Shown one piece after another: positions 1-12,430 of a stretch of DNA of 64,000 nt. Position numbers and translations under genes: made by a program. The DNA is from Lineus longissimus (taxonomy: Eukaryota; Nemertea; Pilidiophora; Heteronemertea; Lineidae). The notes beneath the pieces are model-generated. The model made no database searches, was not told the DNA's origin, and worked only from the letters and a program-made list of their open reading frames with translations. The stretch is from contig NC_088319.1 in the NCBI RefSeq assembly GCF_910592395.1, forward strand, positions 2,234,001-2,298,000, given 5' to 3'. Each line of letters begins with the position of its first letter. Position 1 is the stretch's first letter.

Positions 1-1171
1 ACTTAATCAAGAACGATATTGAAGCCCAGCTCGTGGCACTTCGTTATTTCGACTGAATGGACACATCAAAAATGCCGATAAAGCAATCGTTTGAACTGCA
101 ATCCTAAACATCGATTTTTCTGAAACACGAACGGCTGGCGGGGATGGGGAACATTGCCGTTGATGCGGGAGAAGTGGACCTGTAGAGTGGCATGAGGGAT
201 TGATGGTTGCATAGATGCACGGACGGGGATGGATGCGAACGGAAGAAATGGGGGACGTGGAGGAAGGATATGCGGTGAAAGGGCAGCTTTTGCAGGCATA
301 GCCCAATTTCAAAATATATTTTTATTGTGATGAAGGCTAGGAAGAGATGGCGCGATGAGCTCAACACAACCCTTCTTACCTTACATGCTTTACAATAATG
401 TGGTAATGGGCTACAGGCGACTTTATTAAGGTAACCTGGGTACCTCTCCCAATGGATCCCAATCCATTCATTAGGCCCCATTTCCCTTGTTACCAGCCCC
501 CATTTCCTACTAATGGTTAATCCACCAGGATTCCCGGTAGATGGACACATCAATTTGCATACTAAGTATCTATCCATGATCGCCTGTTGTGAAACCAGTA
601 CCGTAGGGAATCGAAAGGCAAAGGTCGAGGTCGCGAACAATATAGTGGTTCTCTTCGAATTTTAAAAAGAAGCAGGATCAATGTTGCAGTAGCCAAATAT
701 ATTTGTTTCAATATTACTCATTTAGGGCTTTATTTGTTCCATTTTAAGAGTTTTTAAATGAAACTGTTAATTACCGTTGTCGCTTGCCATTGCTTTCATT
801 AAGTGACAAAAGTTATAAAACCTGACATGAACGACATCTACAACCATCTACCGTCTAAGAACAGGCCACTGTGGCCTACGTGGGCACTTAAAACGAACAG
901 GAGCTGGGGACACAACAGAATGCCAATGCCAGAGAGCGTGTAGTCACCAGACCACATCCTACAAGACTGTCCCCTGCGCCAGGATTTACGACAGAAATTC
1001 TGGCCCGCAGACACCAATGTCGAGGGAAACTGTGAGAAACACAGCATGTCAGGTTGAACGCAGAAGAAGAAAAAGAAGAAGGACATAAAGGATGAAAAGT
1101 GACATGGTGAATCGTAAGTATAAATCCTTCTCTTTGGAAATGAGATGTTCCTTCTTCTTGTTTGTCCTTAC
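1..1171. other. Presumed first intron of the Kv channel gene; no other exon seen
   Basis: This stretch lies downstream of the splice donor of the potassium-channel exon on the minus strand. I looked on that strand for the rest of the T1 domain and for the S1-S6 segments and found none. The open frames here are short and show no family motif. The most likely reading is intron, with the next exon outside the window. Confidence 0.5.
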
Positions 1172-1409
1172 CTGATCTATAGTAATCCATAACCGCCGAG
1201 AACACCCCGGGATGGCGGTCAAAGAAGTATTCATCACAGCTCTCCTCGGTCAGCTCTTCGTGGTACTCGGCCAGGCGGCCCAACCGGCTGTCCGGGTTCC
1301 TCTGGAGGGTCGAGAGGTAGGTCTCGTGCCGCGCCCCTCCGACGTTCAGCACGATCCGCCGCGGGGATTTGCTTGGTGAAGACATGTGATTACTGCTCAG
1401 TTGAATCAT
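1172..1409 (-). CDS. Shaw/Kv3-type voltage-gated K+ channel, N-terminal T1 exon (partial gene)
   Basis: The exon encodes about 79 residues of the cytoplasmic T1 tetramerisation domain, which in Kv channels sets subfamily-specific subunit assembly. Visible T1 motifs are LNVGGARHETY (residues about 21-31), a spaced Leu/Arg helix, and EYFFDRHPGVF (about 60-70) followed by MDYYRSG, which best matches Shaw/Kv3 (usual form YFFDRHPGVF..VLNYYRTG). The ATG at 1409 follows an in-frame TAG 18 bases upstream; a second ATG at 1385 is possible. The exon ends in TCAG followed by GTAAGG, leaving phase 1, so the frame running on past 1172 is intron. S1-S6 and pore are absent and must lie left of the window. 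The subfamily call rests on T1 alone. Confidence 0.85.
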
Positions 1410-2250
1410 GTCCACCAGCCTACACTAGCTCTGGAAATAGTAAAAATAAGAATTGTGACAAACTTGTATTTGATAATTCTGGACAGTTCGATATTGTTGA
1501 ACACGCCATCTTGGATCTTAAAGGTCTTTATGTACCCAGTCCTCGACACTGAACGCGAATGTCTTACAAGCAACACAGTACCCTTGCCATGCCTCAGTCG
1601 GTATCGAACGAATTGATGCACCATCGAATCATCCCGGGACGCCCTATTGCGCGCGAGTCGTATCGTCCATATGTGTTCATCGGGCCAACTGATCCGCGCT
1701 GGACTTTTTAAACAGGGAAAGAGAACGGACATTGAAATTACAAAACTTTGTTTGAAGCGCTGGTCGTGCGGTATCACCTTTGAGGAAGACATATCCCTTT
1801 TTCCTGGAGGACAGGCTAGGGCCCGTTTTAGAACAATCCTTAGTTGAAGAACAAACGTGTAAGTGTGCGAAACCTTAGCTAACGTATTCCTATGGTCTGA
1901 AACGTCAACCCATACTCTGATCCACCATCAATCCGAGTTGATTGGTTTCTTAATTTATAGTTGGCCGTTTCTCCTCCTTTGACATCAGCGAAAGATAAAG
2001 TACTCGCCATAAAGTAATTGCTATGTCTACAAGTAAAAGCTACTTCATCATTCGCGTAATAGTGATTTCTTGATTGTTTAGCAAATATTCATCAGTGTTC
2101 TGTAGTAGTCCTTCCGTTGGGTATTTACCTGGTTTGAACTCTTTGATAGAAGCCAGTCCTTTTGAGCACATCGCATTTATCATTGCATTGTAGATCAATG
2201 TAATTTATTGATGTTGTGTGAACGAATATGAAGTGTTTTTATTACAGGTT

Positions 2251-2447
2251 GAGAGAGCTAATTGCCTTGCCAGAGTTGTAACCTTGAAGATGATCATACC
2301 CTAAGTGCATTGATCCGACAGACAAAAACCATACATTTCAGCCCGAAAGGTTCATTCACATTTCCCCAAAATCGCGGAAGGTCAACCAGGGACAGTCTTG
2401 CAGGTTGCGAGAGGCAGTTGCCTTGCTAGAGTGGTGACCTTGAAGAG
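2251..2447 (+). repeat. Diverged direct duplication, about 153-bp period
   Basis: The stretch at 2251-2293 (reading GAGAGAGCTAATTGCCTTGC and onward) recurs at about 2405-2447 with scattered substitutions; both copies end in ACCTTGAAGA. This is an old tandem duplication with no coding signal. Confidence 0.5.
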
Positions 2448-4367
2448 GAGCCTATTTGAGTCATATCTGGGTGCAAGCGGATCCATCGCCAGGCATACTA
2501 ATCGTCATGTCCACTTAAGGCGTCCGTTCGTCGAGTGTGGTTTGACATGTTTGAACTCTGGTCACCCTTCGGTTTCCCAGGTTCTATGTTCCCCGGGTCT
2601 TTTGTTCCCAGGATTTTATTCCCGGGTTCGATGTTCCAATATGCAATAAAATACCAAGTTAGTGATTTTCATATGGGTATGAAAATTGACACGGATGATG
2701 TTGGGCCTTGGTTACAGGCAGTGGGAAATCCATTTAAAGATTGAGTTAGGGTAAGTGCCGGTCAGGGTTAGAAGCAGATTGATCACACTGCTCCGGAAAA
2801 TACTGTGGTTTGGAGCCAAGCCCCAATTTTTGCTCTCCACTCTACAAACCTGCGGTGCATTTTTTTTCTATTTATGATGCAAATTATGCTTGAAGCACCT
2901 AATTACCAGATGGACACGGCTTTGTATAGTCGAAATATTCAAACAACACAGTTTTTCCAACAATATTGAAAAACATCTTCCTTTCCCAGGGCAGGCTAGC
3001 TCGGCAAGATGGAAGCCTGCCCGATTCTTGGTCACAATTCTCCAAGGCCTGGGCTTGTCACGGAAGGAATGGTTACCAAAACCCGCCAGACTGCAAGCCG
3101 TGTCTTTCACACGTCTTGGTCTAAGTTGATTAATCCGTTTCGTACGTGCCTGAAATGGCCCAAGTCTTGATTAAGCGTGTAGACGTGGAAGATAAATATA
3201 CATGTGGGGCAAATAAGGATATTCAAAATGATTAATGAGATTTTAATCGCTTAAATAATTAGATTGGAACCTCCTAAATACCCAGAGTTCAGTCTTTAAT
3301 GAATTCGTCGTTATTGATCAGCTGTCAGATCTAAGTGTTCAGAAAATTTGTAATCGTAATAACACCCTGGTCTAGCTGAAGCCAGGCACAGATCAGGTGT
3401 AGGGCCATCAGATAGGTCAGATAACATAAAGTTATAAAGAATGCTATGAGTTTATCTAATATTTCGTGATATGCTACAATTTATGAAATTCAACTAAGCC
3501 TCTTATATTGTTTTGATCAGATTATGGGAGGATGATATCAAATGTACATTCTTTTGAACATAATGTGAAGCCTCATTTCCCATTGGTACAACTGCTCCTT
3601 ACCCACCAATTAATGCTGGTCCATCACCACGCAACAGGTCCAAAACTCTCCTCAAGCTCGTTATGATAGGTTATGATACTGAAAACTGCCTAAATCCCAA
3701 CGATAGCCAAATATTTGAAGAAAAAAGTACCCTGCATGGACTTACAAATTACAAGATTCCAGAGGTAAGAAACTTGCTAAGTGGTCTCCCCAGGCCCAGT
3801 TGTTAGAAAGCATGTTAGCTAATGACATCATCTCGACATCTTACATGTGCATTGATGTACAGGAAACGACATGTCTGCATGATGTTATAAGCTTACATGC
3901 TTTGTAACATCCGGACCCTGATCTTCCCCAAGAGTGGTTGCACTCTGAAAGGCGGACGCATGTTGTCACATCCTGTCATCGTGTTGGGCACCATCGGAAA
4001 TATTACTGAATGTCACGCACTCTTTGGCTTTCTACTCAACACTCAGCTCTCAGCACCTGGGCCGCTACTTCCTTGATACATCCTAAACACCATCAACATC
4101 CTCCGCTGTGTTGACATTGCGGGAAATGGCTGGATTGGCTGAGCATCCATCCCATTTATTGCCTCCGCTGAGAGGAGATTTTCCCATTGGCGCCATTAAG
4201 CAAGACGAAACTGCAGTTGGACTTGTCGAGAAAATGAGATCGAACAGATGCGGGATTTCGCAGGACCCATGTTTCGGCCTATATTTCACATTTTCTCGGG
4301 CGGTGAAATGAACCTTCTCATCTCCAGCTGGTAAGTCCAGCGCAGATCAGTTAGGTCGACTCGGCCT

Positions 4368-4475
4368 GATGAACATGTAGACAATTCGGGCCAGCAGTCG
4401 GGTTCCATTTAGAAACGTGTATGACTTGATGTTCCATCAATTGCTTTGATACCGAGACTTGGGCGTGGCAAGGGC
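4368..4475 (+). repeat. Dispersed repeat, family A (copy 1)
   Basis: The sequence CGGCCTGATGAACATGTAGA, then GGGTTCCATTTAGAAAC and GCTTTGATACCGA, recurs in the same order at about 21,700 and 26,500 and inverted at about 40,740. It is a diverged interspersed repeat of unknown class. I see no protein-coding capacity and no clear terminal repeat in this copy. Confidence 0.5.
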
Positions 4476-5344
4476 ATTGCACTGCTCGTTCGCTTTGAGC
4501 TTTGTGAAAAATACTGGGGCTTCCCAAAATAGGGCATTTAAGATCATAATCCTATGTTGGAATGGGGTTAATGAGGTGACTTAATTGAGTGAGCTAATCA
4601 GTATTCACGTTGAGGGGTCGTAAAGAATGTACATGTTCATTGTCCATGTATACAAAAGTTAATACGACAAGACTCTTCAGATAATCTGACAGGGAGTTTC
4701 GTCCTACCCAATCTTTTCCTTTCATTTTGAAACTATCAACAGTTGCTGATTATCTTTTCACCAGTTTGCCGCAATACGCTTCATCGTAATTTACCCTAAT
4801 GAGGTAGTAGAATTCGCCCCGCGTCCCATGAGAGTTAATTCTCAATTACCTCTTGTTTCCAGCCCAGGTGGAAGGAAGTCGACTGCCTACAATAAAGGCT
4901 TGGCGTGTCAACCGAAATTAGAGTGAGCTGAGGTATTTCCTCATAGAAAGGAAGGCACCAACGTTATTTACTGAACTCGCAGTATTGGTTGTCCCATCGA
5001 ACATCGTGAAAGTCAGTGATGCTGAAAATGTAGGCCAACCAATCAACCAATAACAAAGTTGGAGGCCGAGGTGTTGGGCAAAGTGGCTGCGCCACCTCAC
5101 AGTTACTCTTCTGCAGTTGGGTCGTTCTGTTCCCGAGCCTCGTTCCACACGCCATTTGCTATTCGAAAACACCTCAAAGACATAGTTTCGGCATTCTCAA
5201 TCGAGCACCAGCTGCTTTCGAAACATTTACACCAATCTTAAAGGCTATAATGGTGGTCTCACCAAAATGTCTAAAATTGTCGAAACGAGGCTAATACATA
5301 ATCCATGCAACATTATAACAAATGTGTTTTAGAACATTAGATTG

Positions 5345-5684
5345 AAAGGGAACTGGAACCGCCGAGCGATTTATTCAACTTTTCGACTTTCAACGCCCGA
5401 GAAAGTCAAACTTCCAACTTCCTATTCGAGTTCAGATTTGTAGCTCCGCCCCCAGTGCCCGAGCATGCGCAGTTCAATTTGTTATTATTGAGAATCATGT
5501 GAGAATCACGTGAGTCATGCGATCTTTCATTCATGAGGTTTCGTAGTAAATTCCATAGTAGTGACGTCACTCAATGATTGACAGCTAGGCGCCATGTTTC
5601 ATTCATGCCTCGTTCTGATCACCCGATACGCGGGAAATGAAAACGAGGTCATACGAACTGGCTTGGCGGTTTCAGTTCCCTTTA
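5345..5684. mobile_element. MITE-like element with 19-bp terminal inverted repeats
   Basis: The left end AAAGGGAACTGGAACCGCC (5345-5363) is matched by its inverse GGCGGTTTCAGTTCCCTTT (5666-5684) with one mismatch, bounding 340 bp with no ORF. Size, terminal inverted repeats and lack of coding fit a non-autonomous DNA transposon. The target duplication is not clear, so the superfamily is open. Confidence 0.6.
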
Positions 5685-7215
5685 AGTGAACAGGGTCGAA
5701 TCTAAACATGGGCGCACCCCTTTGAAAAAGATCTGTGCTTTGCGCATGCCTTACATGATGCTACCATCATAACTCACTGTAGTTCGCAGTAACGTTCATG
5801 AAGATATCTACACGTATAGACAGACACCTACAATATTAATTATTCTTAAGAAACGCGGGCTTGGGGGACGTTGACATCACTCACTAACGTATGTTTTCCA
5901 GGTCATAACGATAACTTTTTCATCATAAATCTCAGAGAATATACGGGGGCAACGTTCTGTTCTGCAATAGACATGTGGGCTTATACACTAGAGCGCGAAC
6001 CGCTGGTTGGATTTCTTTGAAGTCTGTTATTATTGATCTGAGCTGCACGACGAATAGGTTTTTTAAATTTCAGTCACCAGGTGATGGAATATTATTATGT
6101 ATGCACTTATGTACATTGATGTAGTGCATTAAGTTTTCTGCTCTGTACCGTTCTTTCTTCCAATCTGAATGAAAGGTTGAGGGTCGTATATTTTTTGGTG
6201 TCCATCACCCTATTTATGTACGAGAAATATCTGGAGGCCAAAAGGCCTTGGGGATCCCCACATTAACTCATGACCATCGAACCTTAGTATAAATAATGTT
6301 TTACTTTATTTTAGCAAACTTAAAAGAATACTGTCAGCATTTTTGACCTGGGAAAGTATTCGAGCTCTCGTTAATAACAATAACATCATTCCATTACGCA
6401 AAAGGGCTGGGTTTGATCAAAACAACGTTAGCTTTAACAATGTATTACCAACGGAGTCGTTAAGCTCTAACTGGGTTAACTGAAGAGATAACGTCCACAA
6501 GGATACTCAACGTAACCGTTAGGGATAACGTGACTTTTGTGCTTTTGAACAATTGGCCCTGGGACAATTGAGACCGTTAAGAGATGTTCGGACGCAATCG
6601 GAAGCTTTTTTCGTGCCATGTGGTCCCAGCAGATCATGTCATATCATTTCGGAATCAGCTTGATACTAAAATAATGACATTTCCCTGATAAGTTACGGCA
6701 TAGTTGTATTATCATATTACTGATGTCGGGTAATGATGACATCTCGACATGTATGTTACCATTACTATTATCAGACCACAAATTCAATCTTTAGTTCACG
6801 ATATATATGTGCTTAAGTGGGAAGACCTTGGTTTTTTTGCACTATTTCACCTCTATGACCCTCAAATGAGTCAAACGCGCCATATCAGATTTTTGAAAAA
6901 TATCCCACTTCAAATGGTACACTGTTCGGTATTACCGGTAATCCAGGAAATGACATTATAGGCAGCAGCTAGGCAGGCGAGAGAAAGTCACACAAAGTCG
7001 CCGATAGGGGTCTCTCACATCTCACAGCACGTCGAAATGATTGACGCTTGTACGAGGAATATATTTAGTGCTGAATCTGACATGACCCAGTGCCCTTACT
7101 GTGTATATTAATCACCTGGAGATGGCCAAATTAGCCCCTCTGCTCCTGCCTATAGTCCAACGATACCATTTTGAATGAAAAGAAATTGCTTAGTCGTCGA
7201 AGTAGGACTAGTATG
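5685..7215. other. Intergenic region, no recognisable gene
   Basis: No family motif or exon was recognised. About 6955-7158 has weak inverted ends around TATAGGCAGNAG, and a related block (CTATAGGCAGGAGAAAGTC) appears near 16,452, so a decayed small element is possible. Confidence 0.4.
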
Positions 7216-7478
7216 TACGGTGGCTGGGAAAGGATATGGTGATTTTTTTTTCAATGACGTAGTTTTTTTTAAATCTCAGGCGCCTGACTTATAACTCAGG
7301 TGCCTGACTTATAACTCAGGTGCCTGACTTAGTAACTCAGGCGCCTGACTTACGAAATGACGAAGTTTTTTTTATCAGTCGTAGGCACCTGAGTTAATAC
7401 TAAGTCAGGCGCTTGAGATAAAAAAAACAACTTCGTCATTGAAAAAAAAAATCACCATGTCCTTTCCCAGCCACCGCA
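7216..7478. mobile_element. TA-type MITE with internal TCAGGCGCCTGA palindromic repeats (copy 1)
   Basis: Ends are CGGTGGCTGGGAAAGGA on the left and its inverse TCCTTTCCCAGCCACCG on the right, continuing inward through GGTGATTTTTT and TCAATGAC to give arms of about 45 bp. Between them is a short array of CTCAGGCGCCTGACTTATAA-like units, whose core TCAGGCGCCTGA is itself a palindrome. The flanks read TA on the left and CA on the right. A second, larger copy with intact TA flanks is at 52,523-54,392. There is no ORF, so it is a non-autonomous DNA transposon, possibly Tc1/mariner-like on the strength of the TA flank only. Confidence 0.75.
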
Positions 7479-7796
7479 AGTATGAGGAGATAAATACACC
7501 CACTATTAATACTAACAGGGAAAGAGTTAATAACCACCATACGAGCTAAGCGCACATACTCGAATTGAAATTAGAACATACTATATACATTTGTTGTACC
7601 TACGCAATTAGAAGTACAAGGCGAATGCGTTGATCGTCAGAACCAAGCGTTCAGTAACATCTAGAGTATAAAGAAGTCGTCGGATTTCGAGTGTTTCAAG
7701 TTAACAATAATCGATATTCGGGTTCAGATATCTAATCCACTTGGTGCAGAAATGTTGACACCTGGTTTGCATTATTTAAATGGATTAGGAGTCTCG

Positions 7797-7855
7797 CCAT
7801 CTCGACAACACGACATGATAATGTAAAGCGCTTTGAGAATGCTGTTGGCCTACAT
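7797..7855 (+). repeat. Possible L2/CR1-type 3' tail remnant
   Basis: GTAAAGCGCTTTGAGAATG followed by GGAGCGCTATAAGAAT resembles the conserved 3' end of L2-like retrotransposons, in which AGCGCTTTGA and GCGCTATATAA flank a short loop. No coding part is attached. The call rests on this short motif pair only. Confidence 0.3.
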
Positions 7856-9576
7856 TATGGAGCGCTATAAGAATCAGTTCACTGAAACATTAAAGGGTAA
7901 CTCGTGTCAAATTTCACCAGATAATGTTTTAGCTGTTTTTGACAAATGACTACGTCACAATCTCATAAATCGGTAAGGTTTTCGAATCGAAATGCACATT
8001 TGCTAGAAATTGATGGTTTAATCCCGCCCGGACGGCTCGCTTCGATGCCGTTGAAATTGCGCTACGCCGACGACGTTTTCGTTGATGACGTCACAACATG
8101 AACATTTTCGCGGTCGCGGTGGTTCACATTCAGCGATTTTATAATAAATCTGATCAAAAATGGAATATTTGAGCTTTACATTTGTGATCAACAATTAAAA
8201 ACGGACGTATTTCCGCAAAGTTGTAAATCACATCATAGTATCACTTTAAGCTGTTCCTGCGCATGCTCCAGTATTGGTTAACCTACAATAAAAAACAACA
8301 CTGATGCACCAACTACAAAACGAAGAAATGAAAGACAGACTATGGCCGTCTCTAATATACTGCTCCTATCTGTAAAGTGGATATTTTAATAGATGCAAAC
8401 ATTGGCTACTCCCAAGATGGCGCGAACTCCAGGACTGAATGAATCTGCAATATTCCTCTTAGCCGTTCAAGATCCAAGATAGCAACGCAAATAACAATTA
8501 GACAGGACTAACAATCCGTGAGTTTTATCGAGGTTATTAAGGACGTTTGCCTTCGCGAGCTTTTGCAAAATTTCCGTTCTTTTTTCGAATCACCGCTGCT
8601 CGCTTTCTGCCATTATATTTCATTGTACGCTTCCGCTGAGAGAGGAAGTGCTGAGACCGCGGAAGTTTGTTTTGACTGGCTACGGGGAATGGTTGGTAAC
8701 TATTTACCAAGTTTGGGCTACGGCACTATATTGGTTAGATAGCACGACCACTTAATATATCAACATTTCAAACGTGTTTGCACAGTCAGTTAACTATGCA
8801 AATATCCTTTAGCAATATTACCAATGGCTCGGTGTGAGCAGCTAACTTGACCTATTTTGACCGTAATTCGTAATTAATCAGTTAAGAAGACACTGTTTGT
8901 CTTGAGGTCATATAGTAGGCCTTCCTACACGGTGCGGCATCGGAGGGACCTGCCTCAACCTTTCCCAGGCCGGACACGACCAAGCCGGTTTGTATTACAT
9001 CTACACGGTGCGGGTTTGACGAACTAGTCGCGATCGAGATCGGGGCCGGTTCGTTGATTTGAGAGCCGAAAGGTGGCTTGCTTTGGAAAAAAATTGATAA
9101 AAGTGGAAGTATTATTTTTCTGGGATTTGCAAACTTCTCAAAATCTGATGATATCACGCAGTCTGGTATCTGATATTAGGAGAGTTGTATTGGCTCAACA
9201 CCATGGCATGGCTGCGGGGGCTACCTATAAGAGTGCCAGGGTACCTAGAATACATTTGCTTTGCTAACAGTTTATTCAACATAGCTTGTTGACTAAGGTA
9301 TGAATATGACAAGCGCTTTGAGCAGGGTTGAATCTGAAATCACTGAATGCGAAACTTAGGCATTGACTCTTCTCCTATGTCAGCTCATACAATGACTTGA
9401 ATTAGTTCGCCTGCCAATAACCAGGGGCAACAATATCCGTATACATTCTTTTAAAATGTATAAAGGTACATTTCATCCTTTAAAAACGATAAGGTCAAGA
9501 CTAAAAGTTGACCTAACCACCCCTAAACCACCCGATGTCTTGACAAACGATGCAATTGATATAAATTTCAAATACC

Positions 9577-9640
9577 CCCCCCCCCCCCCACACACCCAAG
9601 CACCACCACCACCACCAATCCCCACCTCTCCACCCCCGGA
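9577..9640 (+). repeat. Poly-C / CA-rich low-complexity tract
   Basis: A run of C residues passes into CACACAC and CACCACCACC. It is simple sequence, and the complementary strand is G-rich. The apparent proline-rich reading frame across it is not treated as a gene. Confidence 0.8.
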
Positions 9641-9813
9641 CGCCAGTACGATGTCCCTTTTAAATTACCGTCATATATCAATACGGCATGTCAAGAAAGA
9701 TAATGACTGTGTCATAATAACTGACGGGACACAATGCGAAATGGTATAGTCATCACGGAAGTAATTACGCTGGGGACAGCCCATCAAACCACAGTGGCCG
9801 GGAACAGGTTATA

Positions 9814-9941
9814 GGGAGTTTTCACAAATCATCCGAAACGCCAACGTGAACGCCTTTCTCGTTGTTCGACCTCCTGAAAACGATGCCGATGAATGCAATA
9901 ACCGTCCACGATGACGTTTCGGGGTATTTGCGAAAACTCCC
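9814..9941. mobile_element. 128-bp MITE, GGGAGTTTTCGCAAAT family (copy 1)
   Basis: The left end GGGAGTTTTCACAAATC and the inverse of the right end, GGGAGTTTTCGCAAATA, match closely and continue into CCGAAACG. A copy of nearly identical size lies at 43,706-43,832 and shares the interior CAACGTGAACGCC...GTTGTTCGAC. Two copies of matching length and structure support a real family. Confidence 0.7.
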
Positions 9942-9961
9942 GAAGTGTTGTCAGTCACGCG

Positions 9962-10003
9962 AGGATCCCCGAACGGCTGTTGACAACAGCCGTTCGAGGA
10001 TCC
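9962..10003. repeat. About 42-bp near-perfect palindrome
   Basis: GGATCCCCGAACGGCTGTTG is followed at once by ACAACAGCCGTTCGAGGATCC, so the sequence folds back with almost no loop. It lies 20 bp outside the 128-bp MITE. It may be a foldback remnant or a cruciform-forming site; no gene is associated. Confidence 0.7.
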
Positions 10004-10731
10004 TTGAAACGTCTTTGTACTACCCGCGTATTCCCAGACTGGGATCCTGACCTCACTCTCGCTATAACCCGTCTCATTCATGTTCGCGAATCCGCAAATG
10101 TTCTCAATTCTCGCGAGAAAAAAAATTACGAAAAAATTTTTTATTCGAAAAACGAAGATGGAGGTCGTCATAAAAATCGTGAATTTTTTCTCATAATTTT
10201 TCGCAAATCGCTAAATTTGAGATTCCGTAGTACACGACACTTGTACTTGGCATACGATCTCAAAACGGAGGCGTCTTCAAATTCATTATGTTTTTTACTC
10301 AAAGGATTGAGATTCTATCGCATTAATTTCAGGAAAGCGAAAATTTATTTCTGGCGTTGTGAATATGAGCTGTTTTATTTTCAACACGATTATGAACTGT
10401 GTCTTCTGTCAGTGTATACCTGACACCAACTATCACTTACCTACGATGTCAATAATGTTAATGATGCTATGCATACGAACTACTGTAAGCAAAATATTGG
10501 CGCTAATTTTTTGGGTGATTTTTGTAGTCTTCAAAATTTCGAAAAATGCTTATATCTAATAATGATTTTCAGCAGTGTTGCGATGCAATTTTGGACTTGG
10601 CTTGTCAATTTCAGACATGTTTATTGTTACACCCCGTTCTTGAGCGCTGTTTAATGCAGTTCGACGATTTTTCAATTATCCCTTTCTAGAGAGGTCACGG
10701 TCGTGCTGGCAGCCATTCTCATGCCCAAGTT

Positions 10732-10847
10732 CAATCTCCCAATGAGAGAACTGCGATTCATTTGCTTCCTTAACCGGAAGAGGCCAAATGTACGCTAGTA
10801 CATGGTTCAAATATCACTTAGCAACTGTTACCAATGCTAGGAGATTG
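10732..10847. mobile_element. Short MITE, CAATCTCC...GGAGATTG family (copy 1)
   Basis: Ends are CAATCTCC and GGAGATTG. The interior GGCCAAATGTACGCTAG and TATCACTTAGCAAC is shared with the copies inside both palindrome arms (55,231-55,366 and 63,058-63,193) and with a weaker copy at about 26,043. No ORF is present. Confidence 0.65.
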
Positions 10848-11343
10848 ACCCCAGTTGTCATTTTAATATAGCCCGCGGATTAACGCACTACAAGACGAGT
10901 CAACATAAATGATACTTTAGCTGATGAGCCAACGGCCATACTGGCCGGCTCGAGCTACAGTTGAATCTCTCCATCAAGGAGACACTCGGGACTGATAAGT
11001 GCTGTCCTTCATATAGAGAGGTGTCCACTAAGGGAAGTTCCACTGTTCCAAGAATGTCAACAGACAACATGACCAGATAAGATGACAGGGCAGGTTCAAT
11101 AAACAAATCAATCAAGAAAGGCCAATACTCGATACCACGTATATGATACACCAGCGATCTACGATAGGCAGGTTTCGCAAGCCTTACGATGTGCTAAGAA
11201 CGAAGACTGTAGAAAGCATTGTAAACGTATTTTATTGACGATTCTTTTGGAGCAAATTTCCCCGATTCATCCGTCAACCAGAAGTATTAAGGTAGCAGGA
11301 AGGGTTGGGCGTTTGTGGTTTCTGAGTCTGAGGGGGTTGGTGT

Positions 11344-11407
11344 CTGTTGACTGTGCTTTAAGAGAGACTAGGCATGGCGCCAGTCTCTCTTAAAGCACAG
11401 TCAACAG
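11344..11407. repeat. Perfect hairpin, 26-bp arms and 12-bp loop
   Basis: CTGTTGACTGTGCTTTAAGA...GACT is followed after AGGCATGGCGCC by its exact reverse complement. Perfect pairing over 26 bp is more than chance. It could be a very young foldback remnant or a hairpin-forming site. The perfect stem is less typical of a conserved miRNA precursor, which usually has mismatches and a longer stem. Confidence 0.75.
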
Positions 11408-12011
11408 GCATTTGGTCTCAGTATTTGGGTTTTGATTGCCATGACTGTACCCCTGTAAAAGTCAGAGGAGGAGAAGTTTGGAATGATGAAAGCATTGAAG
11501 AAGAAGAAATGTTATTATTGAGGAAAGCAAAATTTATTATGAGACTAGAAGGCAGTGTCCTGACTTGATTATTTTGAAAATGGCGGTCTGAACACATTAA
11601 AAGGTGGAACATGGCATTTTATCGACTTTGAAGTGTTCCGCAGTTAAAGGGAGACTAGGAATAAGATGCGCAATTGAATTAGCACAGGAGTTGACTGCCC
11701 AACATACCAGCGTACATGCACTTCATCGCTCGTACGGATTACAGGTTGCGAAACCTGCCGATCATTTTTGGAGGCGAGACCTTGGCCGCTCCTGCCTTTC
11801 ACCTTCCGCTAATGTCAACAAATATCCTGACCGATGACAATGCTGGTGAAACAGATGTTCAATCAAGAAAGTCCAGAAACCGGCGATACCAGATCTATGA
11901 CACACTGGTGATCAATTATTTTTCTTCTCTTGCGTTCAGAAGTTTTGAGATGCACGCTAATCAGTCCGTCCGTTTCCGCTAACAAAGTCGGCTGTCCTAG
12001 AGAGTTCTGCC

Positions 12012-12430
12012 ACAGAGCCCCAGAGCCCCAGAGCTCTAGGGTCAGGGTGGTGTCCTTCGGCCAGTATTCCTCTCTACTCTTCATCAGGGAACCGGTCTGA
12101 GGCCACAGAGCCTCAGAGCTGGTGTCCTTTGGCCAGTATTCCTCTCTATTCTTCATTAGGGTGCAGGTCTGAAGCTACAGAGCCCAGACCTTTGTGGTCA
12201 GGCTGGTGTACTTTGGCCAGTATTCCTCTCTATTCTTCATTAGGGGGAAGGTCTGAAGCCACAGAGCCCCAGACCTTTGTGGTCAGGCTGGTGTACTTTG
12301 GCCAGTATTCCTCTCTATTCTTCATTAGGGGGAAGGTTTGAAGCCACAGAGCCCCAGGGCTGTGTGGTCAGGGTGGTGTCCTTTGGCCAGTATTCCTCTC
12401 TATTCTTCATGAGGGAGCAGGTCTGAAGAA
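12012..12430 (+). repeat. 84-bp tandem repeat, five copies
   Basis: The core GGCCAGTATTCCTCTCT begins at 12,059, 12,131, 12,215, 12,300 and 12,385, giving periods of 72, 84, 85 and 85 bp. Each unit also carries GTCTGAAGCCACAGAGCCCC. Copies 3 and 4 are nearly identical, so part of the array is young. The open frame across it simply reflects the repeats. Confidence 0.85.

Larger units (their letters stand above)
1430..5344. other. Intergenic region, no recognisable gene
   Basis: Short open frames here lack family motifs or consistent splice context. The only structure seen is a diverged direct duplication at 2251-2447, a short GTTCCC-rich repeat at about 2570-2645, and a dispersed repeat copy at about 4368-4475, listed separately. 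Confidence 0.5.
7479..9813. other. Intergenic region, no recognisable gene
   Basis: There is no coding sequence I can support. A short stretch at 7797-7855 resembles the 3' tail of an L2/CR1-type element. A C-rich run followed by CACCAC repeats lies at 9577-9640. Confidence 0.45.

Noticed and set aside
104-640. A 178-codon minus-strand frame near the left edge
   Set aside because: No K+ channel or other family motif, and it lies in the presumed intron.
9456-9749. Proline-rich small protein
   Set aside because: It reads through a poly-C and CACCAC low-complexity tract.
12129-12341. Open frame with ASIPLYSSLG repeats
   Set aside because: It is only the translation of the 84-bp tandem repeat.
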